Part shown: positions 43,501 to 52,473 of the stretch, piece by piece
Position numbering within the stretch: the stretch's first letter is position 1
How the letters are laid out: each line of letters opens with the position of its first letter
NCBI RefSeq assembly: GCF_003987345.1
Contig: NZ_PIPP01000001.1
Span: forward strand, 62,001-126,000
Source of the DNA: Aliidiomarina shirensis
GTDB taxonomy: Bacteria; Pseudomonadota; Gammaproteobacteria; Enterobacterales; Alteromonadaceae
Length of the DNA stretch: 64,000 nt
Reading direction: 5' to 3'
Program-made: the position numbers and the translations under genes
Notes under the pieces: model-generated
Seen by the model: the letters and a program-made list of their open reading frames with translations, nothing else
Database searches by the model: none
Told to the model about the DNA's origin: nothing

Positions 43501-44004
43501 GCTGTATTCACCATGCTCCATAACTTGGTTTACATGGCGATAACCCGCGCGTTCAAGCTGCATGCGCAGTGATTCCAACGAATGTTTCTCGCCTGCTTTC
43601 AATAATAAGCTGTGGCCGGCAATAAATGCTGCTGGTGGCAACCGATGCATTAAGGTATTCAAAGCAACAATGAGAATACCGTGCTGTTGCTGGGGCAGTT
43701 TAGCTAGAACACGAATACGCTCGGAAACAATATCTTGGTGCGGCGAAAAATTATCGTATGGGAGCGTTTCCCAATCCGGTAATACCTGAATCTCATCGGC
43801 ATATTCCGGAGTATAAAATTTTAGTTCTTGGGCAAACCGATACGCCGATGGGGTATCGGTAGTAACCAAAAGGATTTGCCGAGGTTGTTGTTTAAGTAAT
43901 TGGCTAACTGCAAGGGCAGTGCTACTTCCTGAAAGATGACGCCAGGTTAATTCTTTACCGGCTTGCTCTGGAAAAGGGGGTTGAAGTAACGAAATTTGGC
44001 TCAT
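40528..44004 (-). CDS. mfd: Transcription-repair coupling factor Mfd
   Basis: Mfd displaces stalled RNA polymerase and recruits UvrA. The 1158-residue protein has the UvrB-like N-terminus (DWETLPYDNFSPHQDIVSERI), CarD-like RNAP-interaction domain (IGQHVVHIDHGIGRYEGL), SF2 motor with Walker A GDVGFGKTE and DEEH box (VVDEEHRFGVRQKEQ), and the C-terminal TRCF domain. The start at 44004 (MSQISLLQPP) is preferred to the frame start at 44025. Confidence 0.97.
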   Translation of the reverse strand: MSQISLLQPPFPEQAGKELTWRHLSGSSTALAVSQLLKQQPRQILLVTTDTPSAYRFAQELKFYTPEYADEIQVLPDWETLPYDNFSPHQDIVSERIRVLAKLPQQQHGILIVALNTLMHRLPPAAFIAGHSLLLKAGEKHSLESLRMQLERAGYRHVNQVMEHGEYSVRGSIVDLFPMGTEAPYRIDYFDDDIDSIRQFDVDSQRSDAPINEIALLPAREFPTTPDGIELFRRQFREQFEALTAKDSVYQQVSQGIMPAGIEYYAPLFFSETSTLFDYLPSDTLLLTHGDLQGQLRKLWHDLTFRFEDRRWDKQKPILPPMQLFMAEEQIFQAFKQYPRIRLGVIEGQRSPGPIDFKTRPVSDIVIDGKQKEPLAKVQAHLKKATTKGERVLFCVESAGRRESMLQLLGKGNIHPTEVESFSEFIESEHNLGIMISPLEHSFFAEISQNISLWLITETELLGHRPPQRKRQDKRSAQQADALIKNLAELSIGQHVVHIDHGIGRYEGLTNLDAGGIETEFLTLEYDNNTKLFVPVSSLHLISRYSGGDQEKVKLSKLGNDSWEKARKRAAEKVRDVAAELLEVYAQREAKPGYAFSISEEDHERFAAGFPFNETDDQLEAISAVLDDMRKPRAMDRLVCGDVGFGKTEVAMRAAFTAVNDGKQVAVLVPTTLLAQQHFDNFRDRFAEWPVSIELLSRFRTGKQTTEALANLASGKVDIVIGTHKLLQPDIKFKDLGLLVVDEEHRFGVRQKEQIKRLRSDVDILTLTATPIPRTLNMAMNNIRDLSIIATPPARRLAVKTFVREYDKATVREALLREILRGGQVYFLHNNVETIERTAEHLRELVPEARIQTAHGQMGERELEAIMSDFYHQRFNVLVCTTIIETGIDVPSANTIIMDRADNLGLAQLHQLRGRVGRSHHQAYAYLLTPHPRRMTKDAVKRLEAISQLEDLGAGFVLATHDLEIRGAGELLGDDQSGQIESIGFSLYMDMLDEAVQALREGKEPSLDQLLKHRTEVDLRIPALLPNDYIGDVNTRLSMYKRIAGADSERELDELQIELIDRFGLLPDAAKNLFRISQIRLMADPLGVRKIEVGPLGGHIDFADRTPVQPETIIGMLQSNPERFGMEGSQRLKIREGVADTQERIKLVQSILMTLANR

Positions 44005-44177
44005 GAATACAGTATTCCCGCGCACTTGCGCACTGGTGTACTAAAACTAAAAAAGGGCGAATGCATAAAAACTTGCGCTATTATACCTGAAGCGGAGCCG
44101 CTCGGGCAGGTTGTACCGAAAGCCGGTTCACATTATCCTTGCGATACCACAGTTTTTTTACGGATGAATACCATTTC

Positions 44178-45425
44178 ATGATCAAGTTACCGGTGTCGGT
44201 ATTTCTCGCTTTGCGTTATAGCCGTTCGCGCTCACGCTCTTCGTTTACGCGCTTTATCAGCCATTTTGTAATGGCGGGTATTATGTTGGGCGTCATGGCA
44301 CTGATTATTGTGACCTCGGTAATGAATGGCTTTGAAAATGAATTGAAAACGCGCATTCTTGGTGTGGTTCCGCAGGTAACCATCACGCCGCAAAATAACG
44401 AAGCAATGGCCAATTGGCAACAGCAGCGTGCGGCATGGGAATGGCCGCGCGGTGTGAACCATGTAAGCCCTTATGTGCAATCGGAAGGGCTTGTTCAGGG
44501 CCGTAATCATATGCAAGCGGTGATGCTGCAAGGTATTTATCCGGAATCTGAACCCGCCGATAGCATTTTGAATCAACATATTTTAGTAGGCAGCTTGAAT
44601 TCGCTGCGCACCGGGGAATACCGTGTGTTTTTGGGTAGGCCTTTAGCACGGCAACTGGATGTGCAAGTAGGTGATCGTGTGCGCATTACTTCGGCCATGG
44701 GGCAACAGTATACGCCACTTGGGGTGATGCCCTCGCAGCGCCAGTTTACCGTGGCGGGCACCTTTGAAGTGGGTGCCGATGTAGATTCGCAAATGGTGAT
44801 TTTACATGGTGATGATGCAGCGCGTTTATTCCGCTATCCGCCTTCTCACGTAACCGGGCTTCGGCTTTGGCTTGACGATGCGTTTACAGCCGGAATCATC
44901 ACTGAAAATTTGCAACAACAGATGCAAGATTCTGCACATAGAAACGAATTTGTAATTGATAATTGGCAACAGCGATTTGGTCAGCTATTTGCTGCCGTGC
45001 GAATGGAAAAGGGCATGATGATGATTATGCTCGGCCTCATTGTTGCCGTAGCCGCGTTTAATGCCGTTTCCGCGCTGGTAATGCTAATTCAAGATAAGCG
45101 TGGCGATATTGCCGTATTGCAAACATTGGGCTTAGCCCGGCAAAAACTCTATCAAACGCTACTACTGCAGGGGATGTACAGTGGCGTGGTAGGTAGCTTC
45201 CTTGGGTTGTTGCTCGGTGTATTCATTAGTTTTAGTTTAAATACCATGCTTAGCTTATTTGGCGTGGATGTATTTAGCCAAGGTATGGCGTTGCCCATCG
45301 TGATGAGTGGTTGGCAAACTTTTCAGATTTTGTGCGCCGCTATTATGCTTACTTTCTTAGCTACACTTTATCCCGCGTGGCGAGCTGCGCGAATGCAACC
45401 AGCAGAGATTCTTCGTTATGAATAA
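44178..45425 (+). CDS. lolC: Lipoprotein-releasing ABC transporter permease LolC
   Basis: LolC, with LolD and LolE, extracts outer-membrane lipoproteins from the inner membrane. It has a first TM followed by the MacB-like periplasmic domain and three C-terminal TMs (FtsX fold, FNAVSALVMLIQDKRGDIAVLQTLG). The N-terminus SVFLALRYSRSRSR and GIMLGVMALIIVTSVMNGFENEL is characteristic. The start at 44178 fits the family; the frame opens with a TTG at 44139. lolD overlaps its 3' end by 8 bases. Confidence 0.95.
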   Translation: MIKLPVSVFLALRYSRSRSRSSFTRFISHFVMAGIMLGVMALIIVTSVMNGFENELKTRILGVVPQVTITPQNNEAMANWQQQRAAWEWPRGVNHVSPYVQSEGLVQGRNHMQAVMLQGIYPESEPADSILNQHILVGSLNSLRTGEYRVFLGRPLARQLDVQVGDRVRITSAMGQQYTPLGVMPSQRQFTVAGTFEVGADVDSQMVILHGDDAARLFRYPPSHVTGLRLWLDDAFTAGIITENLQQQMQDSAHRNEFVIDNWQQRFGQLFAAVRMEKGMMMIMLGLIVAVAAFNAVSALVMLIQDKRGDIAVLQTLGLARQKLYQTLLLQGMYSGVVGSFLGLLLGVFISFSLNTMLSLFGVDVFSQGMALPIVMSGWQTFQILCAAIMLTFLATLYPAWRAARMQPAEILRYE

Positions 45426-46122
45426 TAAATCAACAGCGATCGTTCATGTGCGTGGCTTAGAGAAAAGTTACGCCGATGGCGAGCAACGGGTTACCGTGCT
45501 TGAAAACATTGATCTTGAACTCGGTGCTGGCGAATTGTTGGCTATTGTAGGCTCATCAGGTTCCGGCAAAAGTACGTTGTTGCATATTCTTGGTGGTTTA
45601 GATAATGCCGATGCAGGACATATTTCTGTGGTAGGCGTAACGCCGAGTGCGTTAAACCCCAACGATATTGCGAAGTGGCGGAATAAACATGTGGGCTTTA
45701 TTTATCAATTCCATCATTTACTAAGCGAATTTAATGCTGTTGAGAACGTGGCGATGCCGTTATTAATCGCGGGCTGGCCGATGGCAAAAGCACAAGCAAA
45801 AGCCAAGGCACTGCTGGAACGCGTAGGGTTAGGGCATCGATTAAGCCATGAACCGGCACGCTTATCTGGGGGCGAACGGCAGCGTGTTGCCATTGCTCGG
45901 GCATTGGTGAACGACCCAGCTTTGGTGCTTGCCGATGAACCTACCGGGAATCTAGATGAGGAAACCGCCGCGGTTATTTATGATTTAATGTTGGAGTTGA
46001 ACGAGCAATTTGGTACCGCTTTTATTGTGGTAACACACGATACTGAATTAGCGCAAAAACTTCCGCGGCAGTTGCATTTGCACTTAGGTAAGTTGCAAAA
46101 CGCATTTGAGGGTAGTGCATGA
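45418..46122 (+). CDS. lolD: Lipoprotein-releasing ABC transporter ATPase LolD
   Basis: The 234-residue ATPase has Walker A GSSGSGKSTLLH, Q-loop FIYQFHHLLSEFNAVENV (the LolD motif that contacts the permeases), signature LSGGERQRVAIARAL and Walker B LVLADEPTGNLD. It overlaps lolC by 8 and lolE by 4 bases, giving a tightly coupled operon. Confidence 0.97.
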   Translation: MNNKSTAIVHVRGLEKSYADGEQRVTVLENIDLELGAGELLAIVGSSGSGKSTLLHILGGLDNADAGHISVVGVTPSALNPNDIAKWRNKHVGFIYQFHHLLSEFNAVENVAMPLLIAGWPMAKAQAKAKALLERVGLGHRLSHEPARLSGGERQRVAIARALVNDPALVLADEPTGNLDEETAAVIYDLMLELNEQFGTAFIVVTHDTELAQKLPRQLHLHLGKLQNAFEGSA

Positions 46123-47357
46123 ACTTACCCTTTTTATTAGCGCGCCGATTCCGGAAAAGCCGGGAGAAAACCCGTTACTTAAGCTTTATCTCGGCTTCTT
46201 CTACGATTGGTATCGGCTTGGCCTGCGCCATTTTGATTATTTTGCTTTCGGTGATGAATGGGTTTCAAAAGGCGCTGGAAACCGATTTTCTTTCCATGGT
46301 GCCACATGTGGAATATCAAGCCGCACAAGGTGGTTTACAAGATTGGCGCGAAATTGTTCGTGTAGCCGAGCAACATCCGGGTGTTAAGGCTGCCGCACCG
46401 GCAATAAAACTGAGTGCTATGGTGCAAGAACCAGGGCGTTTTCGAGGCATTCAATTGCGCGCTATTGATACTAATTTAGAGCCAGCGGTATCAGGCATTA
46501 CACGGTATTTGCCTGCGGCTGCCTGGCAAGATTTTATCGAGAACCCCGATGGTATTTTATTGGGTAAAGGTTTGGCCGATGCTTTGCAGCTGCGTGTAGG
46601 GGATCGTATCAATTTAATCATTCCGCAGTTGCAACAAGGTAACGCGCTCAGCGCACCGCAACGCATAAATGCGGAAGTGGTTGGTATTTTTGCCATGGGT
46701 GGCGAATTGGATTTTCAACAAGCGTATATTCACCTTGCTGCTGGCCAGAAAGCCGCTCGGATTGATACCGAGGCCGCAAGTGTTCGCCTAGCACTGCATA
46801 ATGTATATGCCGCCCCAGCAGTTGCTCGCGAGGTAGCAAGTGAGGTTCGAGAATACGCCTTTATCCATGATTGGACGCGTACTGAAGGGCATTTATACCG
46901 CGATATTCAGCTTGTGCGTACGATAATGTATCTGGTTTTGGTACTGGTTCTTGCGGTAGCCTCGTTCAATATTGTTTCGACGTTGATTATGGTGGTACGC
47001 GAAAAGCAATCGAGTATCGCGATATTGCGAACCATGGGCGCCTCGCCGAAGTTGATTGTGGCAACTTTTGTGTATCAAGGGAGCTTAAATGGTGTGATTG
47101 GCGCGTTGTTTGGGAGCTTGATAGGTACTATTGCAGCGGCGTTATTACCGGATTTGCTAGGTTGGCTTGAGCAAGCATTAAGCTTTTCGCTATTGCCCGC
47201 GGAACTGTATTTTATCAGCAGTATTCCAAGCGATGTATTAGTGCGCGATGTTGTGTTGGTAACGGGCGTTGCTATTGCAACCAGTGTGTTAGCGACGTTG
47301 TATCCGGCTTGGCAGGCGGCAAAGCTTACACCAGTGCAAGCTTTGCGGGGCCAGTAG
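46119..47357 (+). CDS. lolE: Lipoprotein-releasing ABC transporter permease LolE
   Basis: The second permease (412 residues), paralogous to LolC, with RFRKSREKTRYLSFISASSTIGIG at the N-terminus and the FtsX domain (VASFNIVSTLIMVVREKQSSIAILRTMG). The presence of distinct LolC and LolE marks a gammaproteobacterial-type heterodimeric transporter. Its ATG overlaps the lolD stop. Confidence 0.95.
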   Translation: MNLPFLLARRFRKSREKTRYLSFISASSTIGIGLACAILIILLSVMNGFQKALETDFLSMVPHVEYQAAQGGLQDWREIVRVAEQHPGVKAAAPAIKLSAMVQEPGRFRGIQLRAIDTNLEPAVSGITRYLPAAAWQDFIENPDGILLGKGLADALQLRVGDRINLIIPQLQQGNALSAPQRINAEVVGIFAMGGELDFQQAYIHLAAGQKAARIDTEAASVRLALHNVYAAPAVAREVASEVREYAFIHDWTRTEGHLYRDIQLVRTIMYLVLVLVLAVASFNIVSTLIMVVREKQSSIAILRTMGASPKLIVATFVYQGSLNGVIGALFGSLIGTIAAALLPDLLGWLEQALSFSLLPAELYFISSIPSDVLVRDVVLVTGVAIATSVLATLYPAWQAAKLTPVQALRGQ

Positions 47358-47386
47358 GTTATTTGTCTCAGGTTATGTGCCGGGCG

Positions 47387-47968
47387 CTAATCGTCTTGAT
47401 CTTTCAGGCGTTTTTGGCGCTCGATAAGTTCTTCCTTAAGCTTTAAGAACCGTGCTTTACGAAGTTTTATGCGTTCATTCCAGGCTGCTTGTACGGCCTG
47501 CCGCCAGATTCGGCGTACAAGAACGTAAGTAATTGCTGCTGCGAAACTACCAAGCACCAGCGAACCGAGTAAAAGCGGTGGCACCACCGTATATATGCTT
47601 GATTCAAACCAAGCCCAGGAAAGCTCGAAATGAAACGGGTGGGGTGAACGATTTAATAGAAAACTACCAATGCGATAAGACGCATACAGCATGGGTGTTA
47701 AGGTAAGTGGATTGCTGATCCATACCAGAGCCACCGCAAGCGGAAGGTTGACGGCAAATAGAATTGCTGCAGCTGCCGCCAGCAACATTTGAAATGGAAC
47801 GGGCATAAACGCGAAAAATACGCCAACGGCAAACCCGCCGGCAGCAGAACGCCGGTTTAAATGCCACAAATTCGTATTGTGCGCCAATTTTCCGAAAGGT
47901 TTCAGTACGCCATATTCATTTAGTTTATGAATATCAGGCATGAACCGTCTTAAGAACTTTCTAGGCAT
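47387..47968 (-). CDS. DUF2062 membrane protein
   Basis: A small inner-membrane protein with the DUF2062 domain: FAVGVFFAFMPVPFQMLLAAAAAI and WISNPLTLTPMLY. Two to three TM segments precede a highly basic C-terminal helix (KLRKARFLKLKEELIERQKR). Function unknown. The family start MPRKFLRRFMP is at 47968; a GTG at 47992 would add eight residues. Divergent from comEC. Confidence 0.87.
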   Translation of the reverse strand: MPRKFLRRFMPDIHKLNEYGVLKPFGKLAHNTNLWHLNRRSAAGGFAVGVFFAFMPVPFQMLLAAAAAILFAVNLPLAVALVWISNPLTLTPMLYASYRIGSFLLNRSPHPFHFELSWAWFESSIYTVVPPLLLGSLVLGSFAAAITYVLVRRIWRQAVQAAWNERIKLRKARFLKLKEELIERQKRLKDQDD

Positions 47969-48023
47969 AGTATTTGCTGTATCCGTGACCACCTGACTTC
48001 AAGCATGGACGCTGAAATCACAC

Positions 48024-50648
48024 ATGAAAACTTACCCCGATGCCTGGTTGTTAGGCTTTATTCCCGCTGCACTTTTTGTAGCATCATCTGCTACATCATC
48101 GGCTGTATGGCTACAGCCGCACTGGTTTCCCTTCGTGGCAGGAATGATCGTTGTTGGGGCTATCCTTGCGCCTGCTTTGTTACTGTATTGCCGTTCCAAA
48201 TACCCTACAAATTATATAAAAAAATGCGGGATTTATCTGCTAGCCAAAGCAAATATTTTATATTTTGCGTGTGGGCTATTGTGCGGCATTTGTTGGGCGA
48301 TATTCAATGTAAACAGTAAGTATATTGAAAATGTTTATGAGCACAGCAAGGAAACACTTGGTTATTCATTAATAGCGCCAGAGCAGCCGGTAGAATTTCA
48401 ATTAAAAATTATAGGGTTAGCGCAAGATGAGGGCTGGCGTTGGCGGTTTGATGGTGTTATCTCGGGTGCACAACATGGCCTTGGTGATAGCATTAAAGTG
48501 CGCCTAAATTGGTATCACCCAGAAGGCGATTTACCAAAACCGAACGATATTTGGCAAATATCTGCACGAATGAAGCCGATATCGGGGCGCTTAAACCAGG
48601 GCGGCTATAACTTTCAAGCCCATTTATTACGCCAGGGCATTTATTTTACAGGCTCAGTGCAAAGTGCCGAAAGGATACATGAATCCAATGGCGGCGTGCG
48701 CTTTCAAATATATCAATTTTTGAGCACTCAACCGCTTTTTTACCGCGATATTATGCTGGCGTTGATGATTGGTGAGCGGCAATGGATTCAAACCGGGCGT
48801 TGGCGTTTATTGCAAGAAACTGGATTGGCTCACGTGATGGCTATTTCCGGGCTACATCTTACCTTGGTGTTTGCTACATCGTGGTGGCTCGGCAGACTAT
48901 TGCTCGGTAGTTTGTTCGTGGTTTATGGGCGCGTAACCGAGAGTGTTGTTCGCATTTACACTGTGCTCAATAGACGCAAGCAAGAGCAGAATGCGCGCAC
49001 GAACAGCGGGAACTATCATCTGCCACCGCAACCCACGATTGATAAACATGCACTACTAATCGCTTTGGCATTAGCTTTGTTCTATGCTGCGCTTGCGGGT
49101 TTTGCTGTTTCTACGTTACGGGCATTTCTGTTGGTATCTATTTTTAGCTTGAGCCGCTGGTTCGCTTGGCGGTTACCGCCGTTGCGCCTATTGCTGCGTT
49201 GTATAGGTGTTGTGCTCGTACTTGATCCGCTTGCATGGTTAGATGCCGGATTTTGGCTCAGCGTTGGCGCCGTAACGGCTATATTTGTTTGGCAATGGCG
49301 GGGCCCAGCAAGCACTAAACTTGAGAACAGTGCAGAGCATATTGCTAGACCCAAGCGTAGTTCGAAATTTGGCTACTATTTTTCGCAGCTATTCGCGTTA
49401 GAGATGGTGCTTACACTGGCTCTGGCACCGTTCGCCGTGCTCTATTTTCAAGGCTTTCCTTGGATAGCGCCAATTACCAATATAGTGGTGCTCCCCATAT
49501 TTAGTGCACTTATTTTACCGCTATGCCTAGTTATAGTTGCGTTGCTTTTATTGATTCCTACGGAGTGGGTTACGCATCAGCTGTTGCCCAACTTACTGCA
49601 CATTACCGATGTGATTTTACACGTGGTTTTCTATGCATTAGATATCAGCAGGCAATTACCAAACCACTGGTGGAGTAGCTTAGATCAACGCTTTGGTTGG
49701 CTTTTTATTCTACTTCTACTGCTTTGGTTTTGGCCCGCAGCGTTAATGCAACGAATAGCGGTTGTATTGTTCTCTTGGCCTTTGGTTCATGTGTTTTTCA
49801 AACCAGCGCCGGCACAGGAGTTTGCGGTGCATGTATTAGATGTTGGTCAGGGTACTGCTATTGTTGTGCAACGCGAGCGGCAAGCGCTTATTTTTGACGC
49901 GGGGCCCGGCTTTCGGTTTGGCAGTGATATTGGCGAAACCACGCTTATTCCATTTTTAAACTTTCATCAGCTTACGCCGGCATGGTTGGTTATCTCTCAT
50001 GATCACCAAGATCATACCGGGGGTGTGAATAGTTTACGTGCAAGCTGGCCACAGCTATTTGTTCAACGTTCGCGTTTTCATACGGTGGAAGGTGAAAATT
50101 GGGGATGGTTGCCACAGCAATTTCCTGAGCAATATCAGCAAGGTGATAGTTGGCCTTGTGCTTGGGGGCAGCAATGGCTGTGGCAAGGCGTGCGGGTAAA
50201 AGCCCTGGCGCCATTACCCGGGCCATCTTTTGGGCCAAACAACGATAGCTGTGTGTTGCAGCTGCAATATCAGGGGCAAAGTATCTTGCTAACCGGCGAT
50301 ATTCAACGGCAAACCGAGCTGCGGATGGTGGGGCGTTATGGTGATAGCTTAAAAAGTGATGTATTGGTGTTACCGCACCATGGTTCCCGTACATCAAGCC
50401 AGTCGGAGTTTCTAGCGGCCGTGAACCCGGAGGTGGCAATCGTAAGCCGAGGCTACCGAAATCATTTCAAAATGCCACATCCGGATGTCATCGAACGTTT
50501 AGCCACGGCGGATATTCCGTTACTCGATACCGGTTATGCTGGTCAAATTTCCATCACGTTTAATGGTAAAATCCTTAATATTCGTACATTTCGTGAGCAA
50601 ATACGGTCCCGTTGGTACTCAACGCTGCTGAACGAAGTGGATTACTAG
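48024..50648 (+). CDS. comEC: ComEC/Rec2 DNA-uptake channel
   Basis: ComEC forms the inner-membrane channel for single-stranded DNA in natural transformation. The 874-residue protein has N-terminal TMs with an OB-like DUF4131 domain, the polytopic competence domain (LAHVMAISGLHLTLVFATSWW), and a C-terminal metallo-beta-lactamase domain (HVLDVGQGTAIVV, VISHDHQDHTGGV with the HxHxxDH zinc motif, LPHHGSRTSS). All three parts are complete, so the strain may be transformable, but other competence genes are not in the window. Confidence 0.95.
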   Translation: MKTYPDAWLLGFIPAALFVASSATSSAVWLQPHWFPFVAGMIVVGAILAPALLLYCRSKYPTNYIKKCGIYLLAKANILYFACGLLCGICWAIFNVNSKYIENVYEHSKETLGYSLIAPEQPVEFQLKIIGLAQDEGWRWRFDGVISGAQHGLGDSIKVRLNWYHPEGDLPKPNDIWQISARMKPISGRLNQGGYNFQAHLLRQGIYFTGSVQSAERIHESNGGVRFQIYQFLSTQPLFYRDIMLALMIGERQWIQTGRWRLLQETGLAHVMAISGLHLTLVFATSWWLGRLLLGSLFVVYGRVTESVVRIYTVLNRRKQEQNARTNSGNYHLPPQPTIDKHALLIALALALFYAALAGFAVSTLRAFLLVSIFSLSRWFAWRLPPLRLLLRCIGVVLVLDPLAWLDAGFWLSVGAVTAIFVWQWRGPASTKLENSAEHIARPKRSSKFGYYFSQLFALEMVLTLALAPFAVLYFQGFPWIAPITNIVVLPIFSALILPLCLVIVALLLLIPTEWVTHQLLPNLLHITDVILHVVFYALDISRQLPNHWWSSLDQRFGWLFILLLLLWFWPAALMQRIAVVLFSWPLVHVFFKPAPAQEFAVHVLDVGQGTAIVVQRERQALIFDAGPGFRFGSDIGETTLIPFLNFHQLTPAWLVISHDHQDHTGGVNSLRASWPQLFVQRSRFHTVEGENWGWLPQQFPEQYQQGDSWPCAWGQQWLWQGVRVKALAPLPGPSFGPNNDSCVLQLQYQGQSILLTGDIQRQTELRMVGRYGDSLKSDVLVLPHHGSRTSSQSEFLAAVNPEVAIVSRGYRNHFKMPHPDVIERLATADIPLLDTGYAGQISITFNGKILNIRTFREQIRSRWYSTLLNEVDY

Positions 50649-50705
50649 GAAAATGAATAAAATTCCGGTTACAATGCTGGCGTCTTTGTAAATAAATGGA
50701 TTCCA

Positions 50706-52448
50706 ATGGATTCGCAAATTAATCGCAAAAAGAACTTTCGCAGGCTACTCACCTACCTGAAGCCATACCGGTTGCCTTTTGTTGTTGCCATCATCGGTAT
50801 GCTTGGCTATGCAGGGGTAGATACCTTATTTCTTGCTCATATTAAAACCTTAATTGATCAGGGCTTGGGTGCTAGTAACTCAACGGTGTTGGTTTATGCT
50901 GCGATTTTCGTGCCGTTTATTTTTATTCTGCGCGGAGTATTTAATTTTATTTCCACGTATTTTTTGAGTTACGTGGGCTTTCATATTGTAACCACAATGC
51001 GGCAGCAGCTATTCGAGCATTTGATGCGTGTGCCGGTTTCTTATCACGATAAAGTGTCTACCGGCGATCTAATATCCAAAATTACTTACGATTCGCAACA
51101 ACTTGCGGAAGCAACAAGCCGCGCGATTCTCACTATGATCCGTGAAGGTGCATTTGTTATTGGCTTGCTGAGCTTAATGATTTATCACAGCTGGCAGCTT
51201 TCGTTGGTATTCTTTTTAATTGGGCCCGTAATTGGCAAGGTTGTATCGGTTGTTTCACGAAAATTCCGAGAAGTGAGCGGTAAAATTCAAACCGCTATGG
51301 GTAATGTTACAACGACCTCAGAGCAAATGATTAATGGCCATCAAGTTGTTGTAATGTTTGAAGGGCAGGAGCACGAAGCCAAGCGTTTTCAGGCAGTGAA
51401 CAATGCAACTCGCCAGCAGAATATGAAATTGATAAATATTCGCACAGTGAGTACATCAGTGATTCAGTTTATTGCTTCGCTAAGTTTGGCTGCGGTGTTA
51501 TTTATCGCAAGCTTTCCAACGATGATCGAGCAGTTAACGCCTGGCGCATTTACTAGTTTGCTCACTGCCATGATTATGCTGTTACGGCCATTGAAGCAGC
51601 TCACCAACGTGAATTCTGATTTTCAACGGGGCTTAGCGGCTGCGGCCAGTATTTTTAAAGTGCTTGATGAAGAGCAGGAAAAAGATACTGGTACTTTAAA
51701 AACAGACCGCGTTCGTGGTGAATTAGCCATTAAAGATCTGACTTTCAAATATGGTAGTGCCGATGCACCGGCATTGAATAACATAAGCTTCACCGTGCCA
51801 GCGGGTAATACCATAGCGCTCGTTGGGCGTTCGGGGAGTGGTAAATCAACAATTTCAAATTTGCTAACCCGTTTTTACGATTATGAAACCGGATCGATTG
51901 AGCTCGATGGCGTTGATATTCGTGAATATGAATTAAAATCATTGCGCCGGCAATTTGCCGTAGTTTCGCAGAATGTAACGTTATTTAACGATACTATTGC
52001 CAATAACATCGCTTATGGCGGGCGCGGCGAAGTGAGTAAAGACGACATTCAGCGCGCGATAAAATTAGCCTATGCGGAAGAGTTTATTAATGAACTACCG
52101 CAAGGTTTAGAAACTATTGTTGGTGAGAATGGAGTAATGCTTTCAGGCGGCCAACGGCAACGAATTGCCATTGCCCGCGCGTTACTTCGAGATGCGCCAT
52201 TGTTGATTTTAGATGAAGCCACTTCAGCGCTCGATACCGAATCGGAGCGCCATATTCAAAAGGCTTTGGATAACTTACAACAAGATCGCACATCGCTGGT
52301 GATTGCTCATCGTTTATCAACAATTGAAAAAGCCGATGAAATTCTTGTGCTCGACCACGGTAAGATTGTGGAGCGCGGTACCCATGCTGATTTGCTCGAT
52401 AAAGAAGGCGCGTATGCGCAGCTTTATAATATGCAATTTGGTGATTAG
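50706..52448 (+). CDS. msbA: Lipid A flippase MsbA
   Basis: A half-size ABC exporter of 580 residues that flips lipid A-core across the inner membrane. Six TMs precede an ATPase with GRSGSGKSTISN, LSGGQRQRIAIARALL and LLILDEATSALDTESE. Placement immediately before lpxK is the usual arrangement and supports MsbA over other exporters. Confidence 0.96.
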   Translation: MDSQINRKKNFRRLLTYLKPYRLPFVVAIIGMLGYAGVDTLFLAHIKTLIDQGLGASNSTVLVYAAIFVPFIFILRGVFNFISTYFLSYVGFHIVTTMRQQLFEHLMRVPVSYHDKVSTGDLISKITYDSQQLAEATSRAILTMIREGAFVIGLLSLMIYHSWQLSLVFFLIGPVIGKVVSVVSRKFREVSGKIQTAMGNVTTTSEQMINGHQVVVMFEGQEHEAKRFQAVNNATRQQNMKLINIRTVSTSVIQFIASLSLAAVLFIASFPTMIEQLTPGAFTSLLTAMIMLLRPLKQLTNVNSDFQRGLAAAASIFKVLDEEQEKDTGTLKTDRVRGELAIKDLTFKYGSADAPALNNISFTVPAGNTIALVGRSGSGKSTISNLLTRFYDYETGSIELDGVDIREYELKSLRRQFAVVSQNVTLFNDTIANNIAYGGRGEVSKDDIQRAIKLAYAEEFINELPQGLETIVGENGVMLSGGQRQRIAIARALLRDAPLLILDEATSALDTESERHIQKALDNLQQDRTSLVIAHRLSTIEKADEILVLDHGKIVERGTHADLLDKEGAYAQLYNMQFGD

Positions 52449-52473
52449 ATAGAGTGCAAGGAAACCACCAAGA